From an uncultured Burkholderiales bacterium (GTDB lineage: Bacteria; Pseudomonadota; Gammaproteobacteria; Burkholderiales; Burkholderiaceae_C), in assembly GCA_903925445.1 (NCBI GenBank), contig CAIYFE010000322.1, positions 1 through 13,071 of the forward strand: DNA of 13,071 nucleotides. The letters run 5' to 3'. The first letter of the stretch is position 1, and each line of letters opens with the position of its first letter. Positions 8,146 to 13,071 of this stretch are shown piece by piece. Under the pieces are notes generated by a model. It was not told where the DNA came from and searched no databases. It saw only the letters and a program-made list of their open reading frames with translations. The position numbers were made by a program, and so were the translations under genes.

Positions 8146-8164
8146 CAATCATCATACGATAGCA
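8146..8164. promoter_or_regulatory. Putative operator, copy 2
   Basis: CAATCATCATACGATAGCA, partner of the element at 7098-7116. The core ATCATACGAT is an imperfect palindrome (four of five base pairs). It lies about 50 bases upstream of the binding-protein start, overlapping a possible -10 (TACGAT, 8155-8160), where a repressor would block initiation of the ABC operon. Confidence 0.5.
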
Positions 8165-8165
8165 C

Positions 8166-8185
8166 CAAGGTCTGCACAGGCCTTG
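8166..8185 (+). promoter_or_regulatory. Leader hairpin upstream of ABC binding-protein gene
   Basis: CAAGGTCT and AGGCCTTG can pair as an 8-bp stem (one G-U) closed by the loop GCAC. It ends 13 bases before the AGGAGA ribosome site at 8199-8204. It has no following T run, so it is more likely an mRNA-stabilising or regulatory leader structure than a terminator for the upstream gene. Confidence 0.4.
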
Positions 8186-8210
8186 TCCACAAAAACTCAG
8201 GAGACAGCAG

Positions 8211-9602
8211 ATGAAATTGAAAACTTGGCTCACCGGCGCGCTCATCGCAGCAGGCTTGGTGACAGCTGCCGGACCGGCCATGTCGCAAGACAAACAACAA
8301 AAACTCACCGTTTGGTGGGTCAAAGGTTTTTACAAAGCCGAAGACGATGCGCTGTATGCAGCCATCAAGAAATTCGAAGACAAAAACAAAAACATCAAGA
8401 TCGATTTGTCGCAATACCCCGTGCAGGACATGATTCCCAAAACAGTCGCAGCGCTGGACTCTGGTAACCCGCCCGATGTGGCCTATGCCGACGTGTATGA
8501 CTTCCAAGTCACCGCCAAATGGGCCTACGACGGCAAGCTCGAAGATGTCAGTGGCGTGATTGACAAATTGCGCAACGAATTCGAACCCGCCGCGCTGTCC
8601 ACCACCTTCCTCTACAACAACCAGACCAAAGGTCGCGCCTACTTCGCTTTCCCCATCAAGCAACAAACCATGCACACCGTGTATTGGAAGGACATGCTGG
8701 CCGAGGCAGGCTTTCAACCCAGCGACATTCCAACCACTTGGAAAGAGTATTGGAGTTTTTGGTGCGACAAAGTTCAACCCGCTTACCGCCAAAAAACCGG
8801 TAAACGCGTGTTCGGAACGGGCTACCCCATGGGCGTGGATTCCACCGACGCGTTCTACTCGTTCTTGACTTTCATGGACGCCTACAACGTCAAGCTGGTC
8901 AATGACTCTGGCAAATTGTTGGTGGACGATCCTTCGGTGCGCCAAGGCCTGATCAACGCCATGAACGACTATGTGACGCCTTACACCAAGGGTTGCACGC
9001 CACCTTCTTCCACCAGCTGGAAAGATCCCGACAACAACGTGGCCTTTCACAACCGCACCACGATCATGACGCACAACGCCACAATTTCAATTGCGGCCAA
9101 ATGGTTGGACGACATGAACAACACCTCGTTGACCCAAGAGCAACGTGACTTGGGCAAGAAGAGCTATTACGAAAACATTTTGACCGCCGGTTTTCCCTCC
9201 AAACCTGACGGCACAAAAATGGTTTACCGCACAGCCGTCAAAACAGGCGTGATCTTCAAAGAAGCCAAAAACAAAGACGCGGCCAAAAAGTTTGTCGCCT
9301 TCTTGTTGGAAGAGCAAAACTTGACGCCTTATGTTGAAGGCTCTTTGGGTCGCTGGTTCCCAGTCACCAAAGCCGCGCAGCAACGCCCCTTCTGGAAAGC
9401 CGATCCACACCGTTTGGCGGTTTACAACCAGTACATGGCGGGCACCGTGCCGTTTGAGTTCACCAAGAACTACAAGTTCACGATTTTGAACAACGAAAAC
9501 GTGTGGGCCAAAGCCATGAACCGCATCATCAACGAGAAAGTGCCCACCGACAAAGCGGTGGACGAGATGATTGCGCGCATCAAAGAAGTCGCTGGCAACT
9601 GA
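8211..9602 (+). CDS. Sugar ABC transporter substrate-binding protein (CUT1, family 1)
   Basis: A 463-residue periplasmic solute-binding protein. Residues 1-25 are a Sec signal peptide: a Lys-containing start, a hydrophobic core (LTGALIAAGLVTAAG) and a probable cut after AMS. The mature part begins KLTVWWVKGFYKAEDDALYAAIKKFEDKNKNIKIDL, then PVQDMIPKTVAALDSGNPPDVAYAD, the standard opening of extracellular solute-binding family 1. Further on, GRWFPVTK and a C-terminal helical part fit the fold. Aromatic residues are abundant, as in carbohydrate pockets, but the ligand cannot be deduced. The ATG has a strong AGGAGA site 6 bases upstream. It is the first gene of the importer operon, followed after 115 bp and two hairpins by the permease genes. 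The context suggests a sugar acid or a sugar converted to one. Confidence 0.93.
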   Translation: MKLKTWLTGALIAAGLVTAAGPAMSQDKQQKLTVWWVKGFYKAEDDALYAAIKKFEDKNKNIKIDLSQYPVQDMIPKTVAALDSGNPPDVAYADVYDFQVTAKWAYDGKLEDVSGVIDKLRNEFEPAALSTTFLYNNQTKGRAYFAFPIKQQTMHTVYWKDMLAEAGFQPSDIPTTWKEYWSFWCDKVQPAYRQKTGKRVFGTGYPMGVDSTDAFYSFLTFMDAYNVKLVNDSGKLLVDDPSVRQGLINAMNDYVTPYTKGCTPPSSTSWKDPDNNVAFHNRTTIMTHNATISIAAKWLDDMNNTSLTQEQRDLGKKSYYENILTAGFPSKPDGTKMVYRTAVKTGVIFKEAKNKDAAKKFVAFLLEEQNLTPYVEGSLGRWFPVTKAAQQRPFWKADPHRLAVYNQYMAGTVPFEFTKNYKFTILNNENVWAKAMNRIINEKVPTDKAVDEMIARIKEVAGN

Positions 9603-9612
9603 GCCGCGTCGC

Positions 9613-9645
9613 CACCAGCGACAACCGTCTGTGTTGTCGCTGGTG
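9613..9645 (+). terminator. Strong hairpin after binding-protein gene (attenuator or mRNA stabiliser)
   Basis: CACCAGCGACAAC (9613-9625) and GTTGTCGCTGGTG (9633-9645) form a perfect 13-bp stem with a 7-base loop, starting 10 bases after the stop codon. It is followed by the T-rich CTCTTGAAATTTTG rather than a clean T run, so it is likely a partial terminator or 3' stabiliser. That would give more binding protein than permease, as known for maltose-type operons. Confidence 0.7.
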
Positions 9646-9671
9646 CTCTTGAAATTTTGCTTGTTTGAACA

Positions 9672-9701
9672 AAGGGCCGTGAACTCCCATTCACAGCCCT
9701 T
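9672..9701 (+). promoter_or_regulatory. Second hairpin abutting the permease ribosome site
   Basis: AAGGGC-c-GTGAA pairs with TTCAC-a-GCCCTT: 11 base pairs with one mismatch and a 6-base loop (CTCCCA). The right arm ends exactly at the GAGGTG ribosome site (9702-9707). It could limit ribosome access to the first permease gene or stop 3' exonucleases. Confidence 0.5.
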
Positions 9702-9717
9702 GAGGTGACTGTTGCCC

Positions 9718-10578
9718 ATGACTGCCCAAACTCTTTCGCCAACACCGCGCCCGAGCGCCCGTCTGACGCCCTGGGATTTTTGGGGGCGCATCTTGGTGGT
9801 GCCTTACTTGCTGGTGTTCGTGGTGTTCGTGCTCTACCCCGTGTGTTACGGCTTGTGGCTGGCACGTCATCCACAAAGTTATGTTGACTTGTTCAACGAC
9901 CCGATTTTCTTTCGCAGCGCCCTCAACACCTTGGTGTTCTTGGTGGTGGGCATCAACATCAAAATGATGGTGGCTTTGGTGCTGTCTGGATTTTTTGTCA
10001 CCCAACGTTGGTGGATCAAGATCGTGGCCGCCTTGTTCATCCTGCCTTGGGCGGTGCCTTCGATTCCGACCATTTTGTCGGTGCGCTTCATGCTCAACCC
10101 GGAGTGGGGCATCATCAACAGCGCCATTTTTCGCTGGACAGGCATTGACGGCCCCAACTGGCTGAACGACCCCACCTTGGCATTGACGTTCGCGATGCTG
10201 ATGCACATTTGGAAATCGCTGCCCTTTTGGACCCTGATTCTGGTCTCGGCGCGTTTGGCCATTCCCAGCGAACAGTACGAAGCAGCCTCGGTCGATGGTG
10301 CGACCCAATGGCAAAAATTCAAGTTCATCACTTGGCCTTCCATGCGCTCGATCTACCTGACCTCCACCATCTTGTCGATGATTTGGACCTTGGGTGATTT
10401 CAACAGCGTCTACTTGCTCACGGGTGGCGGCCCCGCCGACTTGACGCACGTGCTCGCCACCTTGGGCATTCGCTACTTGCGACTCGACCAAGTGGATTTG
10501 GCCATGGCCTCCATCGTGGTGGCGCTGCCTTTTGTCTTGCCCTTGGTGTATTTCATGATGAAGAGGCTGTCCAAATGA
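9718..10578 (+). CDS. Sugar ABC transporter permease 1 (MalF/UgpA-like)
   Basis: A 286-residue inner-membrane subunit of the CUT1 importer. Six hydrophobic segments are visible at roughly 25-46, 70-92, 104-125, 155-177, 212-232 and 262-282. The cytoplasmic EAA loop, EAASVDGATQWQKFKFITWP (about 188-207), contacts the ATPase. LTGGGP at 234-239 is also typical of this permease type. Two starts are possible: TTG 9712, 4 bases after AGGTG, and ATG 9718, 10 bases after it. I prefer the ATG, but the difference is only two residues. The gene overlaps the next permease in an ATGA junction. Specificity is set mainly by the binding protein, so the permease does not reveal the substrate. Confidence 0.92.
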   Translation: MTAQTLSPTPRPSARLTPWDFWGRILVVPYLLVFVVFVLYPVCYGLWLARHPQSYVDLFNDPIFFRSALNTLVFLVVGINIKMMVALVLSGFFVTQRWWIKIVAALFILPWAVPSIPTILSVRFMLNPEWGIINSAIFRWTGIDGPNWLNDPTLALTFAMLMHIWKSLPFWTLILVSARLAIPSEQYEAASVDGATQWQKFKFITWPSMRSIYLTSTILSMIWTLGDFNSVYLLTGGGPADLTHVLATLGIRYLRLDQVDLAMASIVVALPFVLPLVYFMMKRLSK

Positions 10579-11417
10579 GCCTGAAAAAAGTAACCACCGA
10601 AGCCAAGCTGCTGCTCATCGGCATTCCCGTTGTGTTGTGGACGCTGCTGCCCATCTACCACATGGTGTTGTTTGCAATTTCACCCAAAGACACGGCCACC
10701 AGCGGCAAGTTGTGGCCCGATCAGCCCACTTTGCAAAACTTTCACATCGTCTTTCATCGCGAGCATTTCTACCTGGATCACTTTTGGTCGCAGCTCACCA
10801 ACTCGCTCACCATTGCCCTGTCCGTGGGTGCGTTGACGCTGATCGTGGCCACCTGCGCGGCCTTTGCCATCAGCCGACTCAAAGTTCGCGGCGGCCGCAC
10901 GGTGATGAATTTGGCCTTGTTCACCTACTTCATTCCTGCTGCCTTCTTGGCCGTGCCCATGTACAAAACCATGGGCTTGTATGGCTTGCTCAACAACCAT
11001 TGGTCTTTGATCTTGGCGATGGTGACGATCGCGTCGCCCTACTGCATTTGGGTGCTCAAACAAGCCAGCGACAAGTTGCCGTTCGAATTGGACGAAGCCG
11101 CACGCATGGACGGCGCAACCCCGCTGCAGCTGTTTTGGATGGTGTACTTGCCACTGATGGTGCCGTCGCTGGTGGCCGTGGGCACTTACGCGTTGTTGCT
11201 GGCTTGGAACGAATATTTGTATGCGTTCTTGTTGCTGTCCAAAGACACCGACGTCACGCTCTCGGTGGCCTTGGGCAACTTCTTATCCGCAGACGATTCA
11301 CCTTGGGAATTGCTCATGGCCACGGGCTTGGTGTATGCCTTGCCCCCGGCTGCGATTTATTACACCTTCAAACGCTACATGGTCTCTGGCTTGACGGCTG
11401 GTGCGGTCAAGAGCTGA
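10575..11417 (+). CDS. Sugar ABC transporter permease 2 (MalG/UgpE-like)
   Basis: A 280-residue inner-membrane permease, partner of the preceding one. Membrane segments are seen near 12-35, 76-100, 110-131, 143-163, 196-216 and 247-264. The EAA loop is DEAARMDGATPLQLFWMVYL (173-192). The LLAWNEYLYAFLL segment (208-220) and the C-terminal GLTAGAVKS are family hallmarks. ATG 10575 overlaps the stop of permease 1 by four bases (ATGA), which implies translational coupling and equal amounts of both subunits. The length is normal. The ATPase gene follows after 20 bases. Confidence 0.94.
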   Translation: MSLKKVTTEAKLLLIGIPVVLWTLLPIYHMVLFAISPKDTATSGKLWPDQPTLQNFHIVFHREHFYLDHFWSQLTNSLTIALSVGALTLIVATCAAFAISRLKVRGGRTVMNLALFTYFIPAAFLAVPMYKTMGLYGLLNNHWSLILAMVTIASPYCIWVLKQASDKLPFELDEAARMDGATPLQLFWMVYLPLMVPSLVAVGTYALLLAWNEYLYAFLLLSKDTDVTLSVALGNFLSADDSPWELLMATGLVYALPPAAIYYTFKRYMVSGLTAGAVKS

Positions 11418-11437
11418 ACATTTAAGGAAACACAAGC

Positions 11438-12493
11438 ATGGCATCGGTTGCTTTTCACAACGTCCAAAAAACATACGGCGAAAAAGTCAAAGTCATTCAC
11501 GGCATCACGTTTGACATCCAAGATGGTGAATTTGTGGTGCTGGTGGGCCCATCGGGTTGCGGCAAAAGCACTTTGCTGCGCATGTTGGCTGGCTTGGAGG
11601 AAATTTCTGGCGGCGAGATTTTGATCGACAACAAAGTCATCAACGACCTGGAGTCCAAAGACCGCGACATTGCGATGGTGTTCCAAAGCTACGCGCTCTA
11701 CCCCCACATGACCGTGGGCGAGAACATGGCTTTTTCTTTGCGCTTGCGCAAGGCCGACGCCAAAACCACCGAAGAGCGTGTGGCGCATGCAGCGCGCATC
11801 TTGAACTTGGACAAATTGCTCGATCGCTACCCGCGCGAACTCTCTGGCGGTCAACGCCAACGTGTGGCGATGGGGCGCGCCATCGTGCGCGATCCCAAGG
11901 TGTTTTTGTTCGATGAGCCGCTGTCCAATTTGGACGCCAAACTGCGCGTGGCCATGCGCGCCGAAATCAAAGCGCTGCACCAACGCCTCAAAACCACCAC
12001 GGTGTACGTGACGCACGACCAAATCGAAGCCATGACCATGGCCGATCGCATCGTGGTCATGCACGACGGCATCGTGGAGCAAATTGGCACACCGCTGGAA
12101 TTGTTCGACCGACCTGGCAACTTGTTTGTGGCGCAGTTCATTGGCTCGCCCGCCATGAATGTGTTCAAAGGCCACGTGCACAACGGTGGCGTAGAAGGCT
12201 TGGGCGCGCACTGGCCGATGCCCGCCATCACGCACAGCGTGAGCGAGGGGCAAGCGGTGCATTACGGCATTCGCCCCACCGATTGGCACTTGGCCGATTC
12301 GGGCGTGGCCGCCAAAGTCATCGTCATCGAGCCCACTGGCGCTGAGACCGAGCTGCTGCTGCAAATTGGCGATCAACGCTTCACCTTGGTCATGCACGGA
12401 CGCACGCAGGTTCAACCCAACGACACCGTTCATGTGCAATTTGACGTGGCCAAGGCGCATTTGTTCGACGGCCAAAGCGAACAACGTCTGTGA
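11438..12493 (+). CDS. ABC transporter ATP-binding protein (MalK/UgpC-like)
   Basis: A 351-residue ATPase powering the importer from the cytoplasmic side. Walker A is GPSGCGKST (37-45), the Q-loop Gln83 in VFQSYALYPHMTV, the signature LSGGQRQRVAMGRA (135-148), Walker B VFLFDEPLSNLD (155-166) and the switch His193. After about 240 comes a C-terminal regulatory OB/TOBE region with GIRP (277-280) and IEPTGAETELLLQIG, as in MalK and UgpC. AAGGAA lies 8 bases upstream of the ATG. Proteins of this type often serve several CUT1 importers, but its place right behind the permease genes makes it the dedicated subunit here. Gluconokinase begins 4 bases after the stop. The start and length are typical. 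Confidence 0.95.
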   Translation: MASVAFHNVQKTYGEKVKVIHGITFDIQDGEFVVLVGPSGCGKSTLLRMLAGLEEISGGEILIDNKVINDLESKDRDIAMVFQSYALYPHMTVGENMAFSLRLRKADAKTTEERVAHAARILNLDKLLDRYPRELSGGQRQRVAMGRAIVRDPKVFLFDEPLSNLDAKLRVAMRAEIKALHQRLKTTTVYVTHDQIEAMTMADRIVVMHDGIVEQIGTPLELFDRPGNLFVAQFIGSPAMNVFKGHVHNGGVEGLGAHWPMPAITHSVSEGQAVHYGIRPTDWHLADSGVAAKVIVIEPTGAETELLLQIGDQRFTLVMHGRTQVQPNDTVHVQFDVAKAHLFDGQSEQRL

Positions 12494-12497
12494 CACC

Positions 12498-13007
12498 ATG
12501 AACCCACCTCGTCTTGTCATCATGGGCGTGAGCGGTTGCGGCAAAAGCACCGTGGCGTCGCAATTGGCGCAGCGTTTGCAGCTGGCGTTTGTGGAAGGCG
12601 ATGCGCTGCATTCGCCACACAACGTGGCGCGCATGGCCGCTGGCATTGCCTTGACCGACGAAGACCGCAAAGACTGGCTGGATGCCATCGCCCAACAATT
12701 GCAAACCTTGTCGCCCACGCAAGGCATGGTGATTTCGTGCTCTGCGCTCAAGCGTGCCTACCGCGATCGCTTGCGCGCGGCTTGCCCTGCATTGCAATTT
12801 GTGCATTTGCATGGCACACGCGCCTTGCTGGATGCGCGGCTGCGTCAGCGCCAAGGGCACTACATGCCTGCAACGTTGTTGGACAGCCAATTGGCCACGC
12901 TTGAAATGCCCACCCCCGATGAGCACGTGCTCCAACTCGACATGGCGCAGCCCATCGAGACACTGCTGCAACACATTGAACATTCTTTGACCACTTCGCA
13001 TGATTGA
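12498..13007 (+). CDS. gntK: Gluconokinase
   Basis: A 169-residue cytosolic kinase that phosphorylates D-gluconate to 6-phosphogluconate for the Entner-Doudoroff or pentose phosphate route. The P-loop is GVSGCGKST at 10-18. The gluconokinase-specific EGDALHSPHNVARMAAGIALTDEDR (33-57) holds substrate-side residues. SCSALKRAYRDRLR (80-93) and HLHGTRALLDARLRQRQGHYMPATLLDSQ follow the family. Length is normal for the GntK/IdnK type. The frame is open further upstream, inside the ATPase gene, but ATG 12498 gives the usual start. A clear ribosome site is lacking, so translation is probably coupled to the ATPase gene 4 bases upstream. It overlaps the next SDR gene by 8 bases. Its place inside the ABC operon is the best clue that the imported compound reaches gluconate. 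Confidence 0.94.
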   Translation: MNPPRLVIMGVSGCGKSTVASQLAQRLQLAFVEGDALHSPHNVARMAAGIALTDEDRKDWLDAIAQQLQTLSPTQGMVISCSALKRAYRDRLRAACPALQFVHLHGTRALLDARLRQRQGHYMPATLLDSQLATLEMPTPDEHVLQLDMAQPIETLLQHIEHSLTTSHD

Positions 13008-13071
13008 CGCACACACTTTCAGACTCGATGGCCAATTGGCCTTGATCACGGGCTCATCCGCAGGCATTGGC
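13000..13071 (+). CDS. SDR family oxidoreductase, gluconate 5-dehydrogenase-like (5' end only)
   Basis: The last 72 bases form an open frame from ATG 13000 to the right edge. It encodes 24 residues with the N-terminal SDR pattern: FRLDGQLALITGSSAGIG, where TGSSAGIG is the cofactor-binding glycine loop. The phrase F-x-L-x-G-x-x-A-L-I-T-G-x-S is common in gluconate 5-dehydrogenases (Gno/IdnO type), and gluconokinase directly upstream supports that reading. The start overlaps the gntK stop by eight bases. The rest lies outside the window, so catalytic residues cannot be checked and the substrate is a guess from context. Confidence 0.8.
   Translation, partial: MIDAHTFRLDGQLALITGSSAGIG

Noticed and set aside
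12366..12497. 44-residue upstream extension of gluconokinase.
   Set aside because: It lies within the ATPase gene in another frame; the P-loop begins at the normal distance from ATG 12498.
11375..12751. 458-codon reverse-strand frame opposite the ABC ATPase and gluconokinase.
   Set aside because: It mirrors two well-defined genes and has no recognisable motif or ribosome site.
1..13071. CRISPR arrays, tRNA or rRNA genes, insertion sequences, phage or defence genes.
   Set aside because: No direct-repeat array, cloverleaf-like stretch, transposase or recombinase frame, or terminal inverted repeats were seen; nearly all the DNA is accounted for by metabolic and transport genes.

Overview
The window looks like chromosomal DNA from a betaproteobacterium, probably order Burkholderiales and near the Comamonadaceae. 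This is inferred from moderately high GC, heavy use of TTG (Leu) and CAA (Gln) codons, and the style of the encoded families; no rRNA or marker phylogeny is available here. It is densely coding, with 12 genes (two cut by the window edges), short gaps, and no tRNA, rRNA, CRISPR array, insertion sequence or phage gene.

Layout. (1) Positions 1-2002, minus strand: phosphoglycerate kinase (pgk), followed by a membrane protein resembling the putative Na+/H+ antiporter family. The two share one base in a TGATG stop/start junction; the antiporter runs off the left edge. (2) Positions 2121-7044, minus strand: a four-gene sugar-acid catabolic operon. In transcription order it holds an IlvD/Edd-type Fe-S dehydratase of the L-arabonate dehydratase kind, a NADP-type SDR, an SDR close to 2-keto-3-deoxy-L-fuconate dehydrogenase/DHRS6, and a UxaA-type (altronate) dehydratase. 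A 116-bp gap in this operon holds what may be the tail of a lost gene. A 9-bp AT-rich inverted repeat separates uxaA from pgk. (3) Positions 7045-7150: a divergent control region. (4) Positions 7151-13071, plus strand: a D-2-hydroxyacid dehydrogenase with a TTG start; a complete CUT1 sugar ABC importer (binding protein, two permeases, MalK/UgpC-like ATPase); a gluconokinase; and the first 24 codons of a third SDR that resembles gluconate 5-dehydrogenase.

How it may work together. The ABC system would import a sugar or sugar acid. The 2-hydroxyacid dehydrogenase, the third SDR and gluconokinase could funnel 2-keto- and 5-keto-gluconate-like compounds through D-gluconate to 6-phosphogluconate. 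The divergent operon would dehydrate aldonates to 2-keto-3-deoxy acids and oxidise them. A 19-bp element found both in the divergent promoter region and upstream of the ABC binding-protein gene (15 of 19 positions identical) suggests that one regulator, not encoded here, controls both arms. The ABC operon also shows hairpins at positions typical of differential expression of binding protein and permeases. The substrate cannot be read from the sequence, so the pathway is a hypothesis.
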